Source: CAYWNA01 sp964459305
Lineage (GTDB): Bacteria > Planctomycetota > Planctomycetia > Pirellulales > Pirellulaceae
Assembly (NCBI GenBank): GCA_964459305.1
Contig: CAYWNA010000049.1
Location: 1-62,215, forward strand
Direction: 5' to 3'
Length of the DNA stretch: 62,215 nt
Below, piece after piece: positions 8,615-17,454 of the stretch; the stretch's first letter is position 1, and each line of letters begins with the position of its first letter. Both the position numbers and the translations under genes were made by a program. The notes beneath the pieces were generated by a model. That model saw nothing but the letters and a program-made list of their open reading frames with translations, was not told the DNA's origin and searched no databases.

Positions 8615-8977
8615 ATGAGAGACCATACGAAGCTTCGGGCGTTTGAGTTGGCCGATCAGCTTGTGCTCGAGACATATCAGGCAACGCAGGCGTTTCCCCG
8701 AGAAGAGCAATTTGGCTTAACATCACAGATGCGGCGAGCTGCCGTGTCGATCGCATCCAACATCGTCGAAGGATGTGCTCGACACAGCGAACGAGATTAC
8801 ATTCATGCCTTAGATATGGCCTATGGTTCAGCTCGCGAGCTGCAGTATCAAGTTTCCCTCGCCCACCGCCTTGGGCTCCTGGGCGAAGAGTCACACGAAT
8901 CCCTATCCGCCGCTCTTGTGGAAACCACCAAGGTCCTCAACGGTCTCATACGTTCCTTGCGTAGATCAACTTCCTAA
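8615..8977 (+). CDS. Four-helix-bundle protein (23S rRNA intervening-sequence/S23 family)
   Basis: A 120-residue all-helical protein with the family signature: LRAFELADQLVLETYQ, then FGLTSQMRRAAVSIASNIVEG, then a long helix through DMAYGSARELQYQVSLA. This family is found both inside 23S rRNA insertions and as stand-alone genes; its function is unknown. It lies 24 bp after kduD and is followed directly by a CTTCAG iteron array, which looks like a small inserted unit in an otherwise metabolic operon. Confidence 0.9.
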   Translation: MRDHTKLRAFELADQLVLETYQATQAFPREEQFGLTSQMRRAAVSIASNIVEGCARHSERDYIHALDMAYGSARELQYQVSLAHRLGLLGEESHESLSAALVETTKVLNGLIRSLRRSTS

Positions 8978-8980
8978 CCT

Positions 8981-9007
8981 TCAGTCTTCAGTCTTCGGTC
9001 TTCAGCC
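8981..9007. repeat. CTTCAGT iterons before the cycloisomerase gene
   Basis: Three to four copies of cttcagt/cttcggt in a row fill the space between the four-helix-bundle stop and the ATG at 9009, leaving no recognisable Shine-Dalgarno for the next gene. The reverse complement occurs at 968-988. Confidence 0.7.
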
Positions 9008-9008
9008 T

Positions 9009-10103
9009 ATGAACATCTCATCCATCGATACACGACTCTACTACATCCCTCTACCCACGGTGCTGACCGATGCCATGCACGGCGAGATGCGGCACTTTGC
9101 CGTAGCGACCGTGCAAGTCAAGACGGAAAGCGGCGAGGAAGGCCTGGGCTATACCTATACGGTCGGCAAGACCGGCGGGTCGGCAATTCATGCGATGCTG
9201 CAGGATGATCTTGTCCCCACACTGTCGGGCGCCGATCCTCGCTGCATCGAACGGTTGTGGGAAGAAATGTGGTGGCGACTGCATTACGTGGGCCGCGGAG
9301 GAATCGCCTCGTTCGCTATCTCGGCCGTCGATGTCGCATTGTGGGACCTCAAGGCGAAACTGGCCGACGAGCCGCTGTGGCGTTTTCTGGGCGGCCATAC
9401 CAACCGCGCCAAGGTCTACGCCGGCGGCATCGATCTGGAACTGCCCATGGACCAGCTTGCCCAACAGACCGAACGAAACCTGGAACGCGGCTTCCGGGCC
9501 ATCAAGATGAAAGTCGGGCGGGAACGGCTGGCCGAGGACATCGAACGTGTGGCCGAAATGCGCAAGCTGCTGGGACCGAACATCCCGTTGATGGTTGATG
9601 CCAACATGCGGTGGACGGTGGAACAAGCCATCCGCGCCTCGCGTGCATTCGCAGAATACGACGTCTACTGGTTGGAGGAGCCAACCATCCCGGACGACGT
9701 CGACGGCCATCGCCGCATCCAATCGGAAGGCCTTCTGCCGATCGCTACTGGCGAAAACCTGCACACCATTTACGAGTTTCAGAAGATGATAGCCGCAGGC
9801 GGTGTATCGTTCCCTGAGCCCGACCTGTCCAATATCGGCGGGGTCACCGGGTGGCTAAAAGTCGCCCATCTGGCCCAAGCACACAATCTGCCGGTAACCA
9901 CGCACGGCGTGCATGATTTACACGTTCACCTGCTGGCCGCCGTACCAAACGCATCCTACCTGGAAGCCCACGGGTTTGGCCTGGAAGCCTACATCCGCGA
10001 GCCGCTGCAGATCGAAGACGGCTGGGCACTCGGCCCCGATCGTCCGGGCCACGGCGTCGAATTCGACTGGGAAGCGTTGGAGCAACATAAGGCCCAGCCA
10101 TGA
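9009..10103 (+). CDS. Enolase-superfamily enzyme, probable 3,6-anhydro-L-galactonate cycloisomerase
   Basis: A 364-residue mandelate racemase/muconate-lactonizing-type barrel. Visible parts are YVGRGGIASFAISAVDVALW, the catalytic-lysine motif IKMKVGR, metal ligands in MVDAN, WLEEPT and ATGENLHT, and the TTHGVHDLHVHL site. The pattern (GLGYTYT, GGIDLELP, TGENLHTIYEF, GGVTGWLK) agrees closely with my recollection of the Vibrio AHGA cycloisomerase, which turns 3,6-anhydro-L-galactonate into 2-keto-3-deoxy-L-galactonate; a sugar-acid dehydratase of the same superfamily is the alternative. The open frame extends back to 8823, but ATG 9009 begins the conserved N-terminus. Its stop overlaps the next ATG by 4 bp. 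Confidence 0.78.
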   Translation: MNISSIDTRLYYIPLPTVLTDAMHGEMRHFAVATVQVKTESGEEGLGYTYTVGKTGGSAIHAMLQDDLVPTLSGADPRCIERLWEEMWWRLHYVGRGGIASFAISAVDVALWDLKAKLADEPLWRFLGGHTNRAKVYAGGIDLELPMDQLAQQTERNLERGFRAIKMKVGRERLAEDIERVAEMRKLLGPNIPLMVDANMRWTVEQAIRASRAFAEYDVYWLEEPTIPDDVDGHRRIQSEGLLPIATGENLHTIYEFQKMIAAGGVSFPEPDLSNIGGVTGWLKVAHLAQAHNLPVTTHGVHDLHVHLLAAVPNASYLEAHGFGLEAYIREPLQIEDGWALGPDRPGHGVEFDWEALEQHKAQP

Positions 10104-13100
10104 AACGCATTCACACCTTCCTGCTGCTGCCAATTGCGATTCTGTCGTCCACACCGACCTGGGCCGACGGTTGGCCGCAGTACCGCTCCCGTGGATCTCG
10201 GAGCGGTTATACCGCAGAGCAGTTGCCCAGTGACCTGTCGCTCGCTTGGGTCCATGAGCTCCGGCATGCCCCGCGGCCGGCTTGGATCGGCCGCAGTTTG
10301 GCTCGATCCCGCATGCGGTTCGATTGGTCTCACGATGTCGTGGCGGCGGATGGTCAGTGCTTCTTCGGCAGTAGTGCGGATGACAAGGTGTATGCCTTAG
10401 ACGCCGCCACCGGTGAAACACGGTGGACTTTCTTCACCTGCGGCCCTGTGCGGCTGGCTCCGGCCGTATGGCGGGACCGCTTGTTCGTCGGCAGCGACGA
10501 CGGCTATCTCTATTGCCTGGGCGTGCGCGATGGGCGTTTGCTCTGGAAAGTGCGTGGCGGACCAGCCGACGACCGCGTTGTGGGCAACGGGCGTTTGGTG
10601 TCTCGCTGGGTCGTGCGCGGCGGACCGGCCGTTCGTGACGGCGTTGTCTATTTCGCCGCCGGCATCTGGCCGTTGGAAGGCGTCTACGTGTACGCAGTCG
10701 ACGCAGCTACGGGCAAAGTCCTCTGGTGCAATGATCACACCGGCTACTTGGAAATCGACCAGCCGCACATGGTCTGCCACAGCCGTGGCGGCGTGGCGGC
10801 GCAAGGCTACTTGGCTGTCACCGACAAGTACCTGTTCGTTCCGACAGGCCGCAGCGTGCCGGCCGTGTTTGATTGCCAGACGGGACGGCTGCTGCATTTC
10901 AACCTAGGCCGTTATGGCGGCAAGACGCCGTGGGGCACCGGCGGCGGCGACGTGGTAGCCATGGGCGAGGTTTTCTTCAACGCGGGTATGGCCTTTGATT
11001 CCGAAACCGGTCTGAAATATCACAACGTAGGCCGACGCAAATGGTGGGAGCCGTACAAGACGCCCGACGGTCGCACGCCCCACGGCGAGTTTTTGTGGGG
11101 CGATCGACATCAAATCTGCGTGACGCCGGACGGCTTTGTTCGCTCCGAGGGCCCGTTGTTATACGGTGCGGCGTTATCGAAGAGGACTTATGATGCCAAA
11201 CGCGAGGCACCGACGGCGCGGGCGACACCGCGGCTGTCAAACGTCGGGAAGGCGTCCGACAAGCATCATCTGGAACGAATCGACGATGCACCGTATCTGA
11301 AGGACGTTTGGAAGTTGGAACTGCCGGCGCAACCGGGAGCAGTGATCGTCGCTGGCAATTGCGCCATTTGGGGTGCGGACGGACGGTTGGCGATGGTCGA
11401 TCTGGCCAGCTGCGAGACGATCTGGTCGACCGAAGTCGACGGTATGGTCCGCAACTTGGCTGTCGCCGACGGACGCTTGTTGGTCAGCACGGATCAGGGC
11501 ACCATCTATGGCTTTGCTGCGACGACTGCCGACGGATCACCACGTCGAATCGCCGCCGCCCGGCAATTGCCCGCTCCCAGGAACGAGACGTATGTCCAGA
11601 AGGCCAAAGCAATCTTGGAAGCATCCGACGTGTCGCAAGGCTACTGCCTGCTCATGGACTGCGGCGACGGCTCATTGGCCCATGAATTGGCTCGCCAGAG
11701 CCAACTATCCGTCGTCGGTTTGGCCAAGACTGCGGCTGACGCTCTACGGGCGCGTCAGCAACTGGACGCTGCCGGCGTCTACGGTGTCCGCGCGGCCGTG
11801 CTCGAAGTGGGCGTCGATGATCTTCCCGATTACTTCGCGAACTTGATCGTCCTCGATGGCACGATCTCCTCTCGTTTAACCGCAGGCCCAACGAAGCCTG
11901 CTGGAATAGTAGCTGATAGCATTCCTAAGTCCTTATTTCTTGGTTCGCGCCAATCAGAATGTGTGACGGAAAATAGGGACTTACGTTCGCTAGCACGCCC
12001 AATTTTGCTAGCATTTCAGCAGGCTTCAACGGGCCGCGCGGACGCGCCCAGCCCGATGGGCTTGGGGTTAAACGAATGTGCACCCAACCTGCAACGCGTC
12101 CTTCGACCTTGCGGCGGGGTCATTTGCACTGCATCGGGCGATACGATCGAAACCACCGTTCGAGGGCCCTTGCCTGGCGGCGGGCAGTGGACGCACAACC
12201 TGGGCGATGCGGGCAACACGTTGGATTCGGGCGATACGATCGCCGGTGGCCCGTTGGGCATGCTGTGGTATGCCGACGAAACGCAGGAGACGATTGATCG
12301 ACATGGCAAGAACCCAGCGCCGTTGTTCTACAAAGGCCTGCTGTTGCGCGAAGGCATCGACGGCATCCGGTGTTTGGATGGCTACAACGGAACGTTGCGG
12401 TGGGAAGTTGAACTGCCGGGCGTGCTGGCCGCTTATCGTGAGGGGACACAGGTCGGTGGCGGACAAATCGGCAGCACGTATTGTGTGGACAACGACACAC
12501 TGTACGTCCGAATCGACGACTGTTGTCTGGCGTTGAATGTGTTCACGGGCGAGGAACAGGGCCGCTTTCGCGCACCTGCGTTGCCGGACGGCCGTCCGCG
12601 TCGCTGGGCCTACATCGCCGCCAAGGACGGTCTCCTCTTTGGATCGCTGATGAACGAGTCTTACGTCATCAAGGCCCAACACGGCGACGGTGGCCAGCGG
12701 ACTCAGAAGCCGATGGACGACCACTTGACTGAATCGTCTTTGGTATTCGCCCTGGACGCCAAGACCGGCCAGTTGAAATGGACTTTCGGGCCGACCCACT
12801 CAATACGCAACAACGCCATCGCCGTGGGCGACGGCCTCGTCTACGTCATCGACCGCCCAGTGGCGGAGATCGACAAGATCCTGAAGACGGAACTCAAATC
12901 AAAACGCCGCGGCAGCAAGATGAACGCGCCACAGCATCCCACCGGTGTGTTGCTGGCATTGGACGCGGCAACGGGCGAAGTGCGATGGCAGGACAAGGAC
13001 GATATCTTCGGAACAACGCTGTCCGTCTCAACCAAGCACGACGTGCTGCTGATGTCGTACAGCCGCATCGGTTTCGCCAGACCGTCAGATTGGCCCACCG

Positions 13101-13840
13101 GCATGCGCGCCTATCGGGCCTCGGATGGAACGACACTCTGGGAATCCAGCACCAGCGGCACGCGACCGACGATTGTCGACCGCACGATCTACAGCTTCCC
13201 TATGGCCTGGGACCTGCTGGCCGGCAAGCAGCGAACGGTCGATGTTTCGGGCGTGGGCGAACGGCCGAGCCAGCCGTGGCGGATTCAGGGCAAAGGCCAG
13301 GGTTGCGGATTGGTAGCGGGCTGCGAGGGCCTACTGCTGATCCGTAGCGGTGCATTGGGCTACTACGATACCACTTACGACCGTGGCTGGATGGAGAATT
13401 ATGGCGGGCTGCGGACGGGGTGTTTTGTGAACGCATTGCCAGTCGGCGGGATTGTCATCGCGCCCGATGATACGCGCGCTTGTCGCTGTTCGTACCAGAA
13501 CCAAGCCTCCATCGCCTTGGTACAGCGCGGTTTTCGAGCACCGGAGATCGATGCGGCGGCCGGTCAAACCAACGTCCGCTACGGCCGGCATCTCAAGGAA
13601 CCAGCTTTCACCGGCAGTCTGTTGGTGACAATCACGCACGAAGATCCGCGCGTCGAAATCCGTTACACGTTAGACGATTCCTACCCGACGGCCCAATCGC
13701 CACGGTACACAAAACCAATCCGGTTAGACGAAACCACGCCCGTGCGCGCGGCAGCCCTGCTGGACGGCCGCATCGTCGCCGAACGCGACGTGGTCATCTT
13801 CACAGAAGTAGATGATTTGCAGAGCGTGCAGTTCCGGTAA
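10100..13840 (+). CDS. Exported PQQ-like propeller / methyltransferase-like / chitobiase-C protein
   Basis: A 1246-residue exported protein (signal peptide MKRIHTFLLLPIAILSSTPTWA). Residues ~30-480 and ~690-1160 are two PQQ-type beta-propellers with repeated W-motifs (ALDAATGETRW, AVDAATGKVLW, ALDAKTGQLKW, ALDAATGEVRW). Between them, ~497-680, is a class I methyltransferase-like Rossmann domain (LLMDCGDGSLAHEL, VVGLAKTA, LRPCGGVICT) split by a ~200-bp foldback element at residues ~591-659. Residues ~1169-1246 resemble the chitobiase/FN3-associated C-terminal domain (IRYTLDDSYPT). The ATG overlaps the preceding stop (ATGA), implying coupled translation. Biochemical role unknown; two paralogs lie downstream with a different domain order. 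Confidence 0.8.
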   Translation: MKRIHTFLLLPIAILSSTPTWADGWPQYRSRGSRSGYTAEQLPSDLSLAWVHELRHAPRPAWIGRSLARSRMRFDWSHDVVAADGQCFFGSSADDKVYALDAATGETRWTFFTCGPVRLAPAVWRDRLFVGSDDGYLYCLGVRDGRLLWKVRGGPADDRVVGNGRLVSRWVVRGGPAVRDGVVYFAAGIWPLEGVYVYAVDAATGKVLWCNDHTGYLEIDQPHMVCHSRGGVAAQGYLAVTDKYLFVPTGRSVPAVFDCQTGRLLHFNLGRYGGKTPWGTGGGDVVAMGEVFFNAGMAFDSETGLKYHNVGRRKWWEPYKTPDGRTPHGEFLWGDRHQICVTPDGFVRSEGPLLYGAALSKRTYDAKREAPTARATPRLSNVGKASDKHHLERIDDAPYLKDVWKLELPAQPGAVIVAGNCAIWGADGRLAMVDLASCETIWSTEVDGMVRNLAVADGRLLVSTDQGTIYGFAATTADGSPRRIAAARQLPAPRNETYVQKAKAILEASDVSQGYCLLMDCGDGSLAHELARQSQLSVVGLAKTAADALRARQQLDAAGVYGVRAAVLEVGVDDLPDYFANLIVLDGTISSRLTAGPTKPAGIVADSIPKSLFLGSRQSECVTENRDLRSLARPILLAFQQASTGRADAPSPMGLGLNECAPNLQRVLRPCGGVICTASGDTIETTVRGPLPGGGQWTHNLGDAGNTLDSGDTIAGGPLGMLWYADETQETIDRHGKNPAPLFYKGLLLREGIDGIRCLDGYNGTLRWEVELPGVLAAYREGTQVGGGQIGSTYCVDNDTLYVRIDDCCLALNVFTGEEQGRFRAPALPDGRPRRWAYIAAKDGLLFGSLMNESYVIKAQHGDGGQRTQKPMDDHLTESSLVFALDAKTGQLKWTFGPTHSIRNNAIAVGDGLVYVIDRPVAEIDKILKTELKSKRRGSKMNAPQHPTGVLLALDAATGEVRWQDKDDIFGTTLSVSTKHDVLLMSYSRIGFARPSDWPTGMRAYRASDGTTLWESSTSGTRPTIVDRTIYSFPMAWDLLAGKQRTVDVSGVGERPSQPWRIQGKGQGCGLVAGCEGLLLIRSGALGYYDTTYDRGWMENYGGLRTGCFVNALPVGGIVIAPDDTRACRCSYQNQASIALVQRGFRAPEIDAAAGQTNVRYGRHLKEPAFTGSLLVTITHEDPRVEIRYTLDDSYPTAQSPRYTKPIRLDETTPVRAAALLDGRIVAERDVVIFTEVDDLQSVQFR
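11873..12074. repeat. CGTTTAACC-family nested foldback element inside a gene
   Basis: Outer ends cgtttaacc (11873-11881) and ggttaaacg (12066-12074) are perfect inverted repeats. Inside are a gaagcctgctg/cagcaggcttc stem and a further imperfect stem (ctaagtccttattt with aaatagggacttacg), suggesting one palindrome nested in another. The element is translated in frame and has no counterpart in the two paralogous proteins. Confidence 0.85.
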
Positions 13841-13912
13841 TTCCCGCCTTCACGATCACCGTCTGCCGACCGTCAAAGTAACAAGCCTTTATCAAGACAC
13901 GAGGAACTACCC

Positions 13913-15568
13913 ATGAAATACCATTCGATGAGCTACGGTATGTGTCTGGCCATCTCCATTGCCGGGCTATCGCTGGTCGCCTACGCGGCCGAACCGCGGG
14001 ATGTGCCCGATCCTTATCAGAATGCTATCCAGGCCAAAGTCGAACTGGCGGAGAAGATCGTGGCCGCAGGGCCATACAAGGCTGACTTTGGAAAACAGCG
14101 AACTCACAACGAAGCCCCCGAATGGTATCGCGACGCCAAGCTCGGCATCTATTTCCACTGGGGCGTGTATAGCGTGCCGGAGTTTGGTCACGAGTGGTAT
14201 CCCTGCAACATGCACCGCGTGAATGACAAGAAATGGGGCATTCACGATCACCACATGGACACCTACGGCGGCCCGGTCAAGCATCCTTACGACAAGTTCG
14301 TGCCGGGATTGACCGCCGAGAGGTTCAACGCCGACCAGTGGGTCGATCTGTTTGTCAAGGCTGGTGCAAAGTTCGCCGGCCCCGTGGCCGAGCATCACGA
14401 CGGCTACTCGATGTGGGATAGCGACGTGACGCCATGGAACGCCGCTGATACAGGGCCCAAACGCGACATCACGCGGGAGTTGGAGCGAGCCGTGCGCAAG
14501 CGAGGCTTGAAGTTCATCACGACGTTTCACCACGCCCGCAACGGCTATCTTCGCGACGAACCGAAGAAGCTGGGGCGGCACTGGCACTACTCAGGCTCCC
14601 TGCTCGACTACCCGCAAGCCCTTGAAGACCCAATGCGTGCTTTCTTGTACGGATACATGCCTCGCCAGCGATTCGAGCAGTTGTGGCTGGCCAAATTGGT
14701 CGAGGTGATCGACGCCTATCAGCCGGACTTGATTTGGTTCGACTCGTGGCTCGATCGCATCTCGGAGGCACGGCGGGCTGAGTTTACCGCGTATTATCTG
14801 AATCGCGCAAAACAGTGGGATCGCGACGTAGTGATCACGTTCAAACAGGACGATTTGCCTTCAGACGTCGGCCTGGAGGATTTTGAACGCGGCCGGTTGA
14901 ACGAACTGAGCGAACACTGCTGGTTGACCGACGATACGATTACCGCCGATCGCAGTTGGTGCTATGTCCGCGATGTTCCGTTGAAGACGACCGGCTACCT
15001 GGTCCACGTGCTGGCCGATATCGTCAGCAAGAACGGCTGCCTGCTACTGAATATCGCTCCCAAAGCCGATGGCACGATCCCGGAGGATCAGCAGCAGGTG
15101 CTGTTGGGATTGGGCCGGTGGCTAAAGGTCAACGGCGAAGCGATTTACGGGACGCGTCCTTGGCGCACCTTTGGCGAAGGCCCCACACGACTAGAGAAAA
15201 GCGGCGGGTTCGTGGAGGAAGTCGAGTACACCGCTCAGGACATGCGTTTCACGGAATCCAAAGACGGTAAGACCATTTACGTAATCTCGCTGGGGCGTCC
15301 TGCCGGTGCGGAAGTTGCCGTCAAGGCAATGGCAGCGGGCAGTGAGAATCTGACCGGTGAGATCGCTGCGGTCGAGATGCTTGCCTGTCGCCGGAATATC
15401 GATTGGAAACGCGATGCCGACGGCCTGCATTTGAACTTTCCCGCCAACGCCGCTGGCGACCACGCCTTTGTGTGGAAGCTGACGCTTGACAAGGCTTCGG
15501 CAGCACCGCGAAGGCGGATGATTGAAGGTGCCCGGGAATTGGGAGGGCGAAGCTCCTGCGGAGCCTGA
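13913..15568 (+). CDS. GH29 family alpha-L-fucosidase-type enzyme 1
   Basis: A 551-residue secreted GH29 enzyme with a signal peptide ending near AYAAEP, the entry motif LGIYFHWGVYSVPEFGHEWY, the His pair in AEHHDGYSMWDS, and the nucleophile Asp (about residue 277) in LIWFDSW. GH29 is a retaining family cleaving terminal alpha-L-fucose; some members accept alpha-L-galactose, as in porphyran. The last eight residues (GGRSSCGA) are encoded by the left arm of a palindromic repeat and the TGA follows that arm directly, so the native C-terminus has been replaced or extended. A second GH29 gene follows on the same strand. Confidence 0.9.
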   Translation: MKYHSMSYGMCLAISIAGLSLVAYAAEPRDVPDPYQNAIQAKVELAEKIVAAGPYKADFGKQRTHNEAPEWYRDAKLGIYFHWGVYSVPEFGHEWYPCNMHRVNDKKWGIHDHHMDTYGGPVKHPYDKFVPGLTAERFNADQWVDLFVKAGAKFAGPVAEHHDGYSMWDSDVTPWNAADTGPKRDITRELERAVRKRGLKFITTFHHARNGYLRDEPKKLGRHWHYSGSLLDYPQALEDPMRAFLYGYMPRQRFEQLWLAKLVEVIDAYQPDLIWFDSWLDRISEARRAEFTAYYLNRAKQWDRDVVITFKQDDLPSDVGLEDFERGRLNELSEHCWLTDDTITADRSWCYVRDVPLKTTGYLVHVLADIVSKNGCLLLNIAPKADGTIPEDQQQVLLGLGRWLKVNGEAIYGTRPWRTFGEGPTRLEKSGGFVEEVEYTAQDMRFTESKDGKTIYVISLGRPAGAEVAVKAMAAGSENLTGEIAAVEMLACRRNIDWKRDADGLHLNFPANAAGDHAFVWKLTLDKASAAPRRRMIEGARELGGRSSCGA

Positions 15569-15611
15569 TTTCTGGCACCAATATGCGGCTCGGCGGGAGC
15601 CTCGCCCTCCC
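15541..15611. repeat. GGGAGGGCGA palindrome at the GH29 stop
   Basis: Arms 15541-15565 and 15587-15611 match at 22 of 25 positions. The left arm encodes the last eight residues of the GH29 enzyme and its TGA stop (15566-15568) comes immediately after. Confidence 0.85.
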
Positions 15612-15677
15612 GATAACCATGGATTCCAGCATGTCGGATTGCGGATACTCTCAGATAGCTGAAAAGGAAAAACAACC

Positions 15678-17345
15678 GTGAGAAAAATTGGTACCATGTT
15701 ACTGTGGCTCGGCGCATTGGCAGCGACGATCAGAGGTAGCTCGTCGAACGCAGCGGACTACGAACCCACCTGGAAATCGCTCAAGTCGGCTCCGGTTCCC
15801 GAATGGATTATGGATGCCAAGTTCGGCATCTACACGCATTGGGGCGTGTACTCCGTACCGGCCTTCCAGACGAACGTCTACGGCCAGGAAATGTACGTTC
15901 CCGACGGTGCGAAGAAGCTGCCGAAGCGGGGCATGGCCGTTCGCAGACACCATGAGCAGAACTACGGGTCGATCTTCGAGTTTGGCTACAAAGATTTCGT
16001 GCCCTTGTTCACTGCCCCAGAATTTGACGCCGCCGAGTGGGCACAAGTGATGAAGGACGGCGGGGTGGGATTCGCTGGCATTTGCCTTGTGCATCACGAC
16101 GGCTTCTGTTTGTGGGACAGCGAGTTCACTCGCTGGGACAGCATGGACATGGGGCCAAAACGCGATATCTACGGCGAACTGGCAACGGAGATCCGCAAGC
16201 GTGACATGAAACTGTTGGCCACGTTCCACCATGCTCGTACGTACGGACATCACACGAACTATGCCAGCCAGTTTCCGGATGACGAGAAGGCGACACTGGA
16301 TGTCTTCGATCCTCAATACGACGACCTCTACCGCAATCCGGAAACCGTCAGCAAGGAGGAATTCGGCACCGAATGGCAGGACAAGATTAGTGAGGTCATT
16401 CGCAAGTACCGGCCGGACGCCATCTGGTTCGATGGGCTAAGCAGTCAGATCAAACACGGCATTATCAACGAAGACAAGCTGCTTGCGTGCATTGCCGACT
16501 ACTACAACAACGGCACTCCGTATGTGGACCATCCGATCATTATGAACAAGCTGCCGAGCGGCAAGGTCTGGAACTTCCCGGTCGGATTCGGTCTGCGTTG
16601 TTATGAGAACGGCCGCGACATGGAGAGGGATGTCCGCGGCGATTGGCTGATCGACCGCGCCATCGGTTATCCGTGGACCTATGTGAAGAACAAGGTTTAC
16701 AAAGAGGGCTCTTCCTACCACATCGCCAGTATCGTCGACATTACCGCGCGCGGTGGCATCATGTTGCTGTCGCTGACACCGAAGGGCGACGGATCGATCC
16801 CGGCCGAGGAAGTTCGGATCATGCGTGAGATCGGCGACTGGTTGAAGGTCAATGGCGAGGGTATCTATGCCACTCGTCCTTGGAAGAAGGTTGCCGAAGG
16901 TGTCGAGGTCGACGACCTGCGCACCGAGGCCTTCAACGAGCGTCGCGGTCAGGTTGCCGCGAGTTGGCGATTCCAGAAGTTGGAAGCGAGCCAGGGAGAC
17001 GCCGTTCGTTTCACCCGCAGCAAGGACTACTCCAGTCTTTTCGCCTTTGTGATTGGCCAACCCGAAAGCGGGGTCATCACGATCAAGACGCTGCGCAAGG
17101 GCAACGTTGACAAGCAGGGCCAGGGTATCAAGTCGATCAGCCTGCTCGGCTCCGATGCAAAGATCGACTGGAAGCAGACCAGCGAAGGCCTGACGATCGC
17201 CTTCCCGGAAGAGATGCCTTGCAGCGTGGCCTATGGCTTCGCGATTACCACCAACAGCGGCAAGGTCGACGACGCCCCGCGCGAGCAGTTGGACGACCCC
17301 ATCGAGCGAAAGGATGACTGGCCGGTCTTCCGTTCCACGCGGTGA
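15678..17345 (+). CDS. GH29 family alpha-L-fucosidase-type enzyme 2
   Basis: A 555-residue secreted GH29 paralog of the preceding gene, starting at GTG with AAGGA upstream; the signal peptide ends near SSNAADY. It shows FGIYTHWGVYSVPAFQTNVY, the conserved LVHHDGFCLWDS and the nucleophile in AIWFDG. The region after the entry loop and the loop before the nucleophile (FPDDEKATLDVFDP) differ from copy 1, so the two likely recognise different leaving groups. The final residues (ERKDDWPVFRSTR) form a short hydrophilic tail. Role inferred: exo-removal of alpha-L-fucose or alpha-L-galactose from sulfated oligosaccharides. Confidence 0.9.
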   Translation: MRKIGTMLLWLGALAATIRGSSSNAADYEPTWKSLKSAPVPEWIMDAKFGIYTHWGVYSVPAFQTNVYGQEMYVPDGAKKLPKRGMAVRRHHEQNYGSIFEFGYKDFVPLFTAPEFDAAEWAQVMKDGGVGFAGICLVHHDGFCLWDSEFTRWDSMDMGPKRDIYGELATEIRKRDMKLLATFHHARTYGHHTNYASQFPDDEKATLDVFDPQYDDLYRNPETVSKEEFGTEWQDKISEVIRKYRPDAIWFDGLSSQIKHGIINEDKLLACIADYYNNGTPYVDHPIIMNKLPSGKVWNFPVGFGLRCYENGRDMERDVRGDWLIDRAIGYPWTYVKNKVYKEGSSYHIASIVDITARGGIMLLSLTPKGDGSIPAEEVRIMREIGDWLKVNGEGIYATRPWKKVAEGVEVDDLRTEAFNERRGQVAASWRFQKLEASQGDAVRFTRSKDYSSLFAFVIGQPESGVITIKTLRKGNVDKQGQGIKSISLLGSDAKIDWKQTSEGLTIAFPEEMPCSVAYGFAITTNSGKVDDAPREQLDDPIERKDDWPVFRSTR

Positions 17346-17354
17346 GTGTTCTAC

Positions 17355-17423
17355 GTAGGACTGGCATCCTGCCTGTCATTCAACAGAAACTCCAATAGTG
17401 ACAGGCAAGATGCCTATCCCACG
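17355..17423. repeat. Degenerate GTGGGATAGGC-type palindrome
   Basis: The left part gtaggactggcatcctgcctgtca and the right part tgacaggcaagatgcctatccca pair imperfectly around a ~22-bp loop. It is a diverged relative of the perfect copy at 5289-5343 and lies between the second GH29 gene and the beta-helix gene. Confidence 0.7.
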
Positions 17424-17454
17424 ACGGTTGACCAAAGATGAGAGCGAGAGTGAG

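Noticed and set aside
8615..8977. Idea that the four-helix-bundle gene marks a 23S rRNA intervening sequence
   Set aside because: No rRNA sequence flanks it; it sits between metabolic genes, so it is the stand-alone form.
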